Source: Acidobacteriota bacterium (GTDB taxonomy: Bacteria > Acidobacteriota > Polarisedimenticolia > Gp22-AA2). From it: a stretch of 5,706 nucleotides of DNA. The notes under the pieces are model-generated. The model was not told where the DNA came from. It was given only the letters and a program-made list of their open reading frames with translations, and ran no database searches. Of this stretch, positions 1-5,706 are shown piece after piece (position 1 is the first letter of the stretch; every line of letters begins with the position of its first letter). The stretch covers positions 1-5,706 of the forward strand of contig JAPUIN010000012.1 of NCBI GenBank assembly GCA_027297005.1, in the 5' to 3' direction. The position numbers were made by a program, and so were the translations under genes.

Positions 1-19
1 AATCCCTCCACCAGAGCCA
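1..19 (+). tRNA. 3' end of a tRNA gene (partial; tRNA-Asn or tRNA-Gln)
   Basis: The first 19 bases fit the 3' end of a tRNA. AAT would be T-loop positions 58-60, CCCTC the 3' T-stem strand (61-65, with the conserved C61), CACCAGA the 3' acceptor strand (66-72), G the discriminator base 73, and CCA is encoded at 17-19. Position 72 is A, implying a U1-A72 pair; with G73 this pattern is known for bacterial tRNA-Asn and tRNA-Gln, so isotype is left between these two. The anticodon lies outside the window. The alternative register, using the second CCA at 20-22, puts C instead of A at position 58 and is worse. Only a fragment is visible, so chance resemblance is possible. Confidence 0.55.
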
Positions 20-20
20 C

Positions 21-38
21 CAGACCGGATGGGGTCTG
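21..38 (+). repeat. Perfect 6-bp inverted repeat just after the tRNA
   Basis: CAGACC at 21-26 pairs perfectly with GGTCTG at 33-38 around a six-base loop. It starts two bases after the encoded CCA, where a tRNA trailer or attenuator stem would sit. It is not followed by a T-run, so it is not a standard intrinsic terminator. A second stem, CCTCT/AGAGG with a four-base loop, lies at 51-64. Confidence 0.45.
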
Positions 39-144
39 AGGGCACCCTTTCCTCTCGCAAGAGGGCTGCCACCGACGATTTCGTGAGCTGGCGGGAGAAC
101 TTCATACGACTCAGGCGGTTCGCTGGACGGTACGAAACCGTATC

Positions 145-162
145 GGGGTGGGTGGGAAGGGG
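145..162 (+). other. Canonical G-quadruplex motif
   Basis: The + strand reads GGGGTGGGTGGGAAGGGG: four tracts of at least three G with loops of 1, 1 and 2 bases. Very short loops are known to favour stable parallel G-quadruplexes in DNA and RNA. It lies in the non-coding stretch, about 260 bases upstream of the candidate -35 box. It could fold in the non-template strand or in a transcript. Whether it forms, or matters, cannot be judged from sequence. Confidence 0.6.
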
Positions 163-195
163 CCCAGGTGTCGGTTTTATCAACACCCGGTGGCC
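161..195 (+). repeat. Interrupted hairpin GGCC-GGTGT / ACACC-GGCC
   Basis: GGTGT at 167-171 pairs with ACACC at 183-187 around an 11-base loop containing TTTT. Outside it, GGCC at 161-164 pairs with GGCC at 192-195, with two unpaired bases on one side and four on the other. The left arm overlaps the last G-tract of the quadruplex motif (159-162), so the two structures would compete. Confidence 0.35.
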
Positions 196-208
196 TGACC
201 AGGGCGGG

Positions 209-275
209 GCTTCTCCCTAATCCTTGCTGCTCAGAGGATTGCGAGGGGGGGCCGAAGCTGGACACGAATGTCCAG
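209..275 (+). repeat. Long interrupted stem followed directly by a perfect 7-bp hairpin
   Basis: CTTC (210-213) pairs with GAAG (254-257), CCC (215-217) can pair within the G-run, and AATCCT (219-224) pairs with AGGATT (235-240) around a loop of about ten bases. Immediately next, CTGGACA (258-264) pairs perfectly with TGTCCAG (269-275) around the tetraloop CGAA. The two helices abut with no spacer and could stack end to end in an RNA. These are the strongest stems in the non-coding region. There is no trailing T-run, so neither is called a terminator. Confidence 0.45.
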
Positions 276-318
276 GAAAGCAGCACGCCTCGGCGGACAG
301 TCAGCCCGTGGAAAGCGT

Positions 319-376
319 CCCGTTCGCTCCGCGGCAGCATGGCTCTGTTGGCCATCCGCTCGTGAGCCGTTCCGGG
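319..376 (+). repeat. Long rod-like interrupted hairpin
   Basis: Four stems nest in order: CCCG (319-322) with CGGG (373-376), GCTC (326-329) with GAGC (364-367), GCGG (331-334) with CCGC (356-359), and ATGGC (339-343) with GCCAT (351-355). About 17 base pairs form, broken by small internal loops and a four-base bulge. It ends about 40 bases before the candidate promoter. It could be the 3' hairpin of a non-coding RNA. GC-rich sequence yields such pairings by chance at some rate. Confidence 0.4.
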
Positions 377-386
377 CAGACCTCTC

Positions 387-400
387 ATGATGACAATCAT
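387..400. promoter_or_regulatory. AT-rich inverted repeat upstream of the promoter; possible operator
   Basis: ATGAT at 387-391 and ATCAT at 396-400 form a perfect inverted repeat around GACA. It is an AT-rich island in GC-rich DNA, 18 bases upstream of the candidate -35 box, a position suited to an activator or regulator site. The half-sites are only 5 bp and match no regulator I can name. Confidence 0.25.
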
Positions 401-418
401 TTAGGCGCGCCCCGCAAC

Positions 419-446
419 TTGAATCGGCCCTGCCGGAACCTATATT
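419..446 (+). promoter_or_regulatory. Candidate sigma70-type promoter for the TPR operon
   Basis: TTGAAT at 419-424 (four of six matches to TTGACA) and TATATT at 441-446 (five of six to TATAAT) are separated by 16 bases. TATATTTCTAAT is the most AT-rich spot near the gene. Transcription would start near 453, giving a leader of about 74 bases before the ATG at 527 but only about 11 before the in-frame GTG at 464. No other good -35/-10 pair was seen between 380 and 520. Confidence 0.45.
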
Positions 447-510
447 TCTAATCACGCGAATGCGTGTGCCTGCAGGGGTCCACCGTGTGGGCCCGGCGAG
501 CCACCCGCGG

Positions 511-517
511 AAAAGGA
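511..517 (+). promoter_or_regulatory. Ribosome-binding site that fixes the start at 527
   Basis: AAAAGGA at 511-517 is a good Shine-Dalgarno match, with a 9-base spacer to the ATG at 527. The in-frame GTG codons at 464 and 485 extend the frame by 21 and 14 residues. The first has no purine-rich site in front of it. The second has only AGGGG, followed by residues that do not look like folded protein. This favours the ATG. Confidence 0.6.
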
Positions 518-526
518 CGTGACACG

Positions 527-3500
527 ATGGGCGGCTTCTCGGGGATCATCAGGAGCCTGGGCCAGAGCACCGGTCAGCGTGCGATCGCCCGAGCACTCAC
601 CCTGTTCTCGAAAGGGGATCTGGCCAAGGCGATCGATGTGCTGAAGGAAGCCCACGCCCGATCCCCCGAAGACAACGAGGTCCTGTTCGAATTGACCCCG
701 ATGCTCACCCTCGCCGGACGCGGACAGGAGGCCGGCGAAACCCTTCGGAAAATCCTGCGCCGGAACAAGGACGCCCTGCAGCGCGTCACCGAGATGATCG
801 AACAGACACGCATGCAACGGGCGAATGTTGCGGTCCTGCACGACGCCGTCGCCGATCACTTCATCAAACAGGGAGATCTGAACAGCGCCGCGGCTTGCAT
901 GGCGCGCACCGGCAACGAGAGCCTGAAAGGGTTGATGATCCGGCATCAGTCGCGGTGGGATTCCGTCCGCAACGGCGCGCCCGACGCCAAGATGACGAAG
1001 CCGTCGCTTCACGCGGCCTACTACCTGGCGCTCGCCCACGAACAGTTGCGCGAATACACCCCGGCGGCGGAGATCTACCGCACGTTGGCGCGCGTCAATC
1101 CCGAAGAGCTCGAGCGGGTGCTGGACCGTCTCGAGACGCTGCTGAACCGCGACTACCAGAACGCGGCCCTCAGGGTCGCCGTCGGCGCCCTGTTCCTGCA
1201 GGCGGGCCGCCCGGAGGATGCTAAGGGTCAGTTCCAGACGGCCCTCGACACCGACCGGGCGTGCGCACCGTCGATGGTGCAGAACCTCGAGGCCCACCTC
1301 GCCGAGGCCCTGGATGATCCCGCCGGCCTGAGGTGGGTGCTGGCGCTGGCCCATCTGGCCAGCGGCGCCCGCGATCGATCCCTCGAGGATATGCGCCACC
1401 TGATCGAAGCCGGCCTCTGTCTCGAAGAGGTCTGCCAGTTGCTGCACGGACTCGCCGCCAAGGATGACGGACTGCCCGCGCGCCGCCTGCTTGCCCGCGC
1501 GCTCATTCGGCGCCAGCAGTACCAGGCGGCGCTCGAGACCCTTCTGCAGCTGGCCGAGGAAGACGGATTGAGCTCGATTCGCGAGTCGCTGGAGCTGCTC
1601 GCGGCCGCGCAGCCGGACGTCCCGCGGATTCAGTTGCTGCTGGCCGACTCCCACCTGGCCGAGGGATGCGTCGACGAGGCGGTCCACTGCATGCGGAGGG
1701 CTCGCGAGGCGGCCCCCGCCGAGGATGTTCTGATGATCCCGAAGGTCACCAGCCTGCTGGAGAAGCATCCCGAATCGGCCGGGGCGCATCTCCTGCTCGC
1801 CGACATGCAGTACGACGCGGGGGAGATCGATCGCGCTGTCGTGGTTCTGCGCCACCTCGTACGCGAGGCGCCCGACGGGGCGCCCGGAGCGCTCGATGGT
1901 CTGACCGGGATCATCGGGAAGGCGCCCGGTCTCCCCCATGCACGCATTGGCGCGGCGGAAGCCTGTCTCGCTCTCAAGCAGTATCCGCAGGCGCTCGAGC
2001 ATTTGGAGGCGGTGGCCGCCGCGCGGCCCGACCTGACCGCTGAATTTTTGCATACCATTGGACTTCTCGCCGAGAGCGCTCCCGACCTGTATCCCAACAT
2101 CGAGAGTCTGCTCAGAAATCTTGAGCCGCGCTCTCCTCTCCCCTGCGCGGTCCGCTTCGCCCTGGGGGATGCCGCCTTTCACGGCGGCGATCCGGCCGCC
2201 TCGACCGCCGCGCTGCGCGATCTTCTGGAATCTGCGCCCGAGCGGATGGAGGAGATACGACTCGCTCTCGAGCGACTCGATCGCGCCGATCCGCGTGCCG
2301 TTGAGGTGCCTTACCTTCTGGCGCTCATCCATCTGGATCGCAGGGACCACGAAGCCGCACTCATGGAGCTGTCGAGCGGCGGAGCGGTGAACGTGGCCCT
2401 GCTCGATCGAATTTTCGCGCGCTACGAGCAGATCCTGAGCGAAGGCCCGAACGAGGGGGCGGTGCGCTGCGGGTTCATTCAGGCTCTCTTCCTGGGACGC
2501 CGCTACGATCAGGTTCTGTCGATGGGGGAGGAAGCGCTCCGGACGCTCGATGACGTGCGGGTGGGCCGGGTCATGATGCTCATGGGGGACGCATCGCGGG
2601 AGAAGGGGGATCGGGATAACGCGACGAAGCGTTACTTCGCGGCCCACAGCCGCGATCGGACCCTCGTCAGGGAGATCATCGAGCGTCTCGATCAGCTGAT
2701 TCAGGACGAAGGCACTCATCCCCTCGCCTCGTTGGCCCTCGGCAAGGTCATGGCGACCGAGGGGCGCGCGGCCGAGGCCCGCACCGCATTTGCCGCGGCC
2801 TACCACGCCGATCCGAAGCTCCGCGACACGGTCCTCACCGAGCTGCGCGGGCTCATGGCCTCCTGTCACGGCGATCCGGAGACCGGCCTGATGACCCTGA
2901 CGCTCCTCCTGGAAGTGCGCGACATGCATCAGGCCCTGCAGATCGCCTCGACACTTCTCAACGAGCATCCCGAGCACGCCAGCCACGTCGCAGGTCCCCT
3001 GGAGACGATCGTCAAGGAGCGGCCGGATGAGGCCCGCGCCCACTTCGAGCTCGGCCGCGCCCTGCAGCATCTGGGCTTCCACGCCAGGAGCGCCGGGTCG
3101 TTCCTGAATGCGTTTCGCAGGGACGCTGCGCTCTCCGCATCAGTGCAACGAAGACTGCAGGAGAGTCAAAAGGAAGCGCCGACGATCGCCGAACCGTATC
3201 TGGCGGCCAGCGCCATCCATGCCACCCGCAGCAAGCACCAGGCCGCAGCGGATGTGCTGGCCCGCGCGCTCGAGGCAAATCCCGCCCTGGCCGGCAAGCT
3301 TCTGCCCCGTCTGGAGGAGATCTCGAAGCAGGCACGGGGGAATGCGCGGGTCTCCTCCGTGTTCGCCGCAGCCTGCCTGCGCGCCGGGAATCACGAGAGC
3401 GCGGTCGAGGCCTACGGCGAATCGGCCAGGGCCGATGCCGAGCTGTCCTCGACGGCTCTATCCGGACTCAACCTCATCATCACGGCGCGTCCCGATCTCG

Positions 3501-4363
3501 GCATTGCTTACCTGGAGCGTGGCCGCATCCACGCATCGCGCCTTCAGATCGAAGAGGCCCGTGCGGATCTCGATCGCGCGTTCAGCCTTGTTCCTCAGAT
3601 GATCGCGGAGATCCTCGAGGTGGCCGAACAACTGCGCAGCCAGGCGCCCGAATCCGCCCCCGGAGCGCTCCTCGTCGCCGACCTCTACATCGCGGCCCGC
3701 AGGGAGAGAGACGCGACGAAACTCCTGGAGGAGGCCTGCGAACGGCAGCTCTCCAAACCTGAACGCCTCGCCATGACCGTCCGCCTGTGGCGGCTCGACC
3801 TGGCCCGCCACGACGACGAGACGGCACGGCAGCATCTCGAGCAGGCACTGACCCTCGCACCGGATCGCAATCAGTTCCTCGAGCGCGTTCACCAGGTCCA
3901 GGTCGCCAGCTTGAGAACGGAGGCGGCGATCATGCGCCAGCGATTCGAGGACGGATCGCGTCGAAGTTCCGATCTGGAACGGTGCGTGCGGGCCCTCATC
4001 GACCTGGGGAGACTCGACGAGGCGTCCGCGGAGATCCGACGCTGCAGCGAGATCTTCACCCCGGAGGTGGCGCTGCGCCTGGATGCCGAGCTGGCCCTGC
4101 GGCGGGGCGACTACCCGCGCGCCTACGAAAATCTGAGATCGCTCGGCCCGAGCACATTGCTGGCGTTCGGGGCCGAGCGCGCCGGTGAGCACGCTGCAGC
4201 GGCCATGACCCTCGAGAGCCTAGCCGCGAGCACTGATGATCCGGCTCTACGCACCTCGTTGGAACGCGTTTACCGGGCGATGGTCGTCTCCGACCTGATG
4301 GGCGGGGGCCGTCGCCTTCAGGCCGAGACGATCCTCACATTTGGAGAAGGGAAGGCGGCATGA
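527..4363 (+). CDS. Giant TPR-like helical repeat protein, 1278 residues
   Basis: No catalytic motif, signal peptide or membrane segment is visible, so this looks like a cytoplasmic interaction scaffold; its partner and pathway are unknown. The protein is almost all helical repeat. An ordinary TPR begins near residue 17 and a 51-52-residue unit near 47. From 158 the repeat is a 52-residue unit: a two-helix TPR (about 34 residues) plus a third helix (about 18). The consensus is Pro at 1, Leu at 8 or 10, Gly/Ala at 11, Ala at 23, Ala at 30, Pro at 35 and Leu at 45. Units start at 158, 210, 264, 313, 363, 415, 467, 537, 589, 677, 729, 781, 833, 885, 937 and 989; those from 677 to 1040 run without an indel. 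Residues 1041-1278 return to looser TPR-like helices. ATG 527 is preferred to GTG 464, which would give 1299 residues, on its ribosome-binding site. The stop overlaps the next start. The TPR class is confident; no named family is recognised. Confidence 0.93.
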   Translation: MGGFSGIIRSLGQSTGQRAIARALTLFSKGDLAKAIDVLKEAHARSPEDNEVLFELTPMLTLAGRGQEAGETLRKILRRNKDALQRVTEMIEQTRMQRANVAVLHDAVADHFIKQGDLNSAAACMARTGNESLKGLMIRHQSRWDSVRNGAPDAKMTKPSLHAAYYLALAHEQLREYTPAAEIYRTLARVNPEELERVLDRLETLLNRDYQNAALRVAVGALFLQAGRPEDAKGQFQTALDTDRACAPSMVQNLEAHLAEALDDPAGLRWVLALAHLASGARDRSLEDMRHLIEAGLCLEEVCQLLHGLAAKDDGLPARRLLARALIRRQQYQAALETLLQLAEEDGLSSIRESLELLAAAQPDVPRIQLLLADSHLAEGCVDEAVHCMRRAREAAPAEDVLMIPKVTSLLEKHPESAGAHLLLADMQYDAGEIDRAVVVLRHLVREAPDGAPGALDGLTGIIGKAPGLPHARIGAAEACLALKQYPQALEHLEAVAAARPDLTAEFLHTIGLLAESAPDLYPNIESLLRNLEPRSPLPCAVRFALGDAAFHGGDPAASTAALRDLLESAPERMEEIRLALERLDRADPRAVEVPYLLALIHLDRRDHEAALMELSSGGAVNVALLDRIFARYEQILSEGPNEGAVRCGFIQALFLGRRYDQVLSMGEEALRTLDDVRVGRVMMLMGDASREKGDRDNATKRYFAAHSRDRTLVREIIERLDQLIQDEGTHPLASLALGKVMATEGRAAEARTAFAAAYHADPKLRDTVLTELRGLMASCHGDPETGLMTLTLLLEVRDMHQALQIASTLLNEHPEHASHVAGPLETIVKERPDEARAHFELGRALQHLGFHARSAGSFLNAFRRDAALSASVQRRLQESQKEAPTIAEPYLAASAIHATRSKHQAAADVLARALEANPALAGKLLPRLEEISKQARGNARVSSVFAAACLRAGNHESAVEAYGESARADAELSSTALSGLNLIITARPDLGIAYLERGRIHASRLQIEEARADLDRAFSLVPQMIAEILEVAEQLRSQAPESAPGALLVADLYIAARRERDATKLLEEACERQLSKPERLAMTVRLWRLDLARHDDETARQHLEQALTLAPDRNQFLERVHQVQVASLRTEAAIMRQRFEDGSRRSSDLERCVRALIDLGRLDEASAEIRRCSEIFTPEVALRLDAELALRRGDYPRAYENLRSLGPSTLLAFGAERAGEHAAAAMTLESLAASTDDPALRTSLERVYRAMVVSDLMGGGRRLQAETILTFGEGKAA
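4347..4352 (+). promoter_or_regulatory. Ribosome-binding site for the second gene, inside the end of the first
   Basis: AAGGGA at 4347-4352 lies 7 bases before the ATG at 4360, within the last codons of the upstream gene. With the ATGA stop-start overlap this is the usual arrangement for translational coupling, suggesting the two proteins are made in related amounts. No promoter or terminator is seen between the genes. Confidence 0.65.
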
Positions 4364-5706
4364 GCACACTCCTCTGTCCCATGCTCTCGGCACTCAAGCC
4401 GGAAGATGAAGACGGGCGTCCCGTCGATCGCGGATGCATTTACGAGCAATGTCGGTTCTTCAACGTCGACGAAAAAGACTGCTCCCTGATGATGGCCAGC
4501 AACGCGATGCTGCGGATGGCCGATGACGCTTCGAGGAGGGGGCAGCAGGACGAGGCGCAGCCCTCCGGATTCGTCGAGGTGGACAAGCGCATCGAGGACG
4601 CCGAGAAACGGTTCGAAGAGGTCGGAGGGGAGCTGCGGCGGGCCGTGGAGAAGCTGCAGGAGTCGGTGCACGAATCGTCCGAATCGCTCACGGATCGTGT
4701 CACCTCCATCGTCTCGGGACAGGAGGTGCTGGAATCCTCCGTGCTCAAGCGTCTCGATGAGAGCGACGGCCGTCAGGATGGTGACCTGCCGGCTCGCCTC
4801 GAGGAAACAGCGCGAAGAATCACCGAACATATCGATCGCCGTCTCGACGAGACGGCGCGCACCGTGACGGAGCAGGTCGATCGCCGCATCGAGGAAAGCA
4901 TGCGCGGTCTCATGGACCCGGTGCGCGAGCGCCTCGACGCGTTCGCCAGCGATCTGTCGGACAAATTGGAGCGCCGCCTCGGCGAGGTCGAGAAGATGAT
5001 GGCGGAGAGCGTCGGTCCCCTGCGGTCGACGCTGGAGGAGCAGAGCATCACGTTCGCCACACGCCAGGACGATGCCATGCGCACCATGTCGGAGACGGCC
5101 TCGACTACCTCGCAGCTGAAGAGCCAGGTGGATGAAGTGCTCGCGACGCAACGCAAGGCGGCGGAGAAAGTCCTCGAGGAGCTCTCCCTCGTCGGCGCGA
5201 CCATGCAGAAGCTCGAGCATGTGTCGGCCGTCATCGACGGCAAGATCGACGCCTTCGCGAGCGAGGGGATGAATCTCTCCCAGGTGATCACGCTCGTGAA
5301 GGGAGACACAGAGAGAACCTACGCCGCCCTTCGGAAGATCAACGAGGGGAGTCAGTCCGTGCTGGATGCTATTCAGGCGCAAATGCAGCGCGATCAGCAG
5401 GAGCTCAAGCACAAGCGCCGTGACGAAGCCCAGAACCTCAACAACAGAGGCGTGGTCCTCTATTACCGGGGGGCTCTCGAGGCCGCGGTCGGTTCTTTCC
5501 GCCAGTCGGCACATCTGAATCCCGAATACGCAGAGGCGTATAACAACCTCGGGCTGGCGCTCAGCAAGCTGGGCCGCGGTGAAGAGGCGGTCGAGGCGTT
5601 TCAGAACGCGCTGAAGATCGATCCGAAGATGGGTGAGGTTTACAACAACCTCGGCTTCCTTTACCACACATCCGCCCAGTTCGAACGGGCCGTGGAAATG
5701 TTCGGT
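4360..5706 (+). CDS. Cys-motif, coiled-coil and TPR protein, partial (449 residues visible)
   Basis: The function is unknown and the gene runs off the right edge in frame. Three regions are visible. (1) Residues 1-45 hold four cysteines, C6, C26, C31 and C41 (spacing 19, 4, 9), with C6 followed by Pro and C26 preceded by Gly. They are the only cysteines seen, which suggests a small zinc or iron-sulfur site. (2) Residues from about 70 to 355 are rich in Glu, Arg, Asp, Gln and Leu, with almost no proline or aromatics, as in a long coiled coil; residues 146-220 are five 15-residue repeats starting Arg-Leu/Ile. (3) From about 357 come canonical 34-residue TPRs with the NNLG signature: 357-390, 391-424 and a third cut by the edge at 425-449. 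No signal peptide or membrane segment is seen. The start is fixed by AAGGGA 7 bases upstream and the ATGA overlap. The domain order suggests an oligomeric scaffold with a metal-binding head; the metal and function are inference. Confidence 0.92.
   Translation, partial: MSTLLCPMLSALKPEDEDGRPVDRGCIYEQCRFFNVDEKDCSLMMASNAMLRMADDASRRGQQDEAQPSGFVEVDKRIEDAEKRFEEVGGELRRAVEKLQESVHESSESLTDRVTSIVSGQEVLESSVLKRLDESDGRQDGDLPARLEETARRITEHIDRRLDETARTVTEQVDRRIEESMRGLMDPVRERLDAFASDLSDKLERRLGEVEKMMAESVGPLRSTLEEQSITFATRQDDAMRTMSETASTTSQLKSQVDEVLATQRKAAEKVLEELSLVGATMQKLEHVSAVIDGKIDAFASEGMNLSQVITLVKGDTERTYAALRKINEGSQSVLDAIQAQMQRDQQELKHKRRDEAQNLNNRGVVLYYRGALEAAVGSFRQSAHLNPEYAEAYNNLGLALSKLGRGEEAVEAFQNALKIDPKMGEVYNNLGFLYHTSAQFERAVEMFG
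4750..5019 (+). repeat. Coding tandem repeat, 45-bp period (15-residue coiled-coil unit)
   Basis: Codons 131-220 of the second gene divide into six in-phase 15-codon units starting at residues 131, 146, 161, 176, 191 and 206. Each begins Arg-Leu or Arg-Ile, usually followed by Asp/Glu-Glu. The units at 146 and 161 are most alike, sharing ETAR near the start and TE plus Ile/Val-Asp-Arg at the end, and their DNA shares TCGATCGCCG at the junctions. The unit at 131 matches only in its first residues. No indels break the phase. Confidence 0.7.

Larger units (their letters stand above)
20..418. other. Non-coding, hairpin-rich intergenic stretch; possible structured RNA
   Basis: No convincing gene is seen here. 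The longest open frames are 60-75 codons, lack good ribosome-binding sites and show no recognisable protein. The stretch is dense in inverted repeats on the + strand: 21-38, 51-64, 127-141, 161-195, 209-257, 258-275, 319-376 and 387-400. It also holds a G-quadruplex motif at 145-162 and a run of seven G at 245-251. I looked for hallmarks of RNase P RNA, tmRNA, SRP RNA, T-box, TPP, cobalamin and cyclic-di-GMP RNAs and recognised none. It may be a small RNA, a processed tRNA trailer, or ordinary GC-rich spacer in which stems arise easily. No oligo-T tract follows any stem, so no intrinsic terminator is called. Confidence 0.5.

Noticed and set aside
1..40. tRNA 3' end as an integration (att) site for a mobile element
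   Set aside because: No integrase, no second copy of the tRNA end and no composition shift is visible in the window.
41..50. Fragment resembling the TPP riboswitch core (CTGAG...ACCCTT at 36-49)
   Set aside because: The remaining conserved parts of the TPP element do not follow, and the gene downstream has no thiamine link.
29..220. Small + strand open frame of 63 codons in the upstream region
   Set aside because: No ribosome-binding site, no recognisable protein, and it runs across the G-quadruplex motif and several hairpins. The same applies to the 60-75-codon frames at 168-365, 224-451 and, on the minus strand, 231-455.
271..285. CCAGGAAAGCAGC, reminiscent of the SRP RNA apical loop (GGAAGGAAGCAGC)
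   Set aside because: The symmetric and asymmetric loop pairing of SRP RNA cannot be formed by the flanking bases, and the 5' half falls within the better 258-275 hairpin.
464..526. GTG-initiated N-terminal extension of the large TPR protein
   Set aside because: No ribosome-binding site precedes GTG 464, it lies only about 11 bases after the predicted transcription start, and its 21 residues are Arg/Gly-rich. ATG 527 has AAAAGGA at good spacing.
452..3082. Long open frame (876 codons) on the minus strand opposite the first gene
   Set aside because: It is in exact codon register with the sense gene, so it stays open merely because the sense gene avoids TTA, CTA and TCA codons over that span. 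The translation is Arg/Gln/Gly-rich with no domain, while the sense strand shows clear TPR periodicity.
4318..5667. Long open frame (449 codons) on the minus strand opposite the second gene
   Set aside because: Same cause: in register with the sense gene, which lacks TTA, CTA and TCA codons there. The sense frame has canonical TPRs and a good ribosome-binding site.

Overview
This is a high-GC bacterial window. Coding sequence strongly prefers G/C at third positions and almost never uses TTA, CTA or TCA codons. Nothing in it fixes the taxon. A GC-rich environmental lineage such as Acidobacteriota or a deltaproteobacterium-like group is a guess from style only.

Layout: (1) Bases 1-19 look like the 3' end of a tRNA gene with an encoded CCA, cut by the left edge; the visible positions fit tRNA-Asn or tRNA-Gln. 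(2) Bases 20 to about 418 hold no convincing protein gene. They contain a run of inverted repeats, including several perfect stems and one long interrupted stem, plus a canonical G-quadruplex motif, so this may be a structured RNA or leader. (3) A sigma70-like promoter candidate at 419-446 precedes a large gene. (4) Bases 527-4363 encode a 1278-residue, apparently cytoplasmic, all-helical repeat protein. Its repeat is a 52-residue TPR-plus-one-helix unit rather than the usual 34-residue TPR, with seven units in a row and no indel between them. (5) A second gene starts at 4360 through an ATGA overlap and runs off the right edge. It has an N-terminal four-cysteine motif, a long coiled coil with a 15-residue periodicity, and canonical TPRs.

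The two genes are on the same strand and overlap, so they are almost certainly one operon and probably translationally coupled. Both are protein-interaction scaffolds with no visible catalytic domain. The reasonable inference is that they build or organise one complex, with the cysteine motif and coiled coil of the second protein as the distinctive parts. No known named system is recognised, and no gene symbols are assigned.
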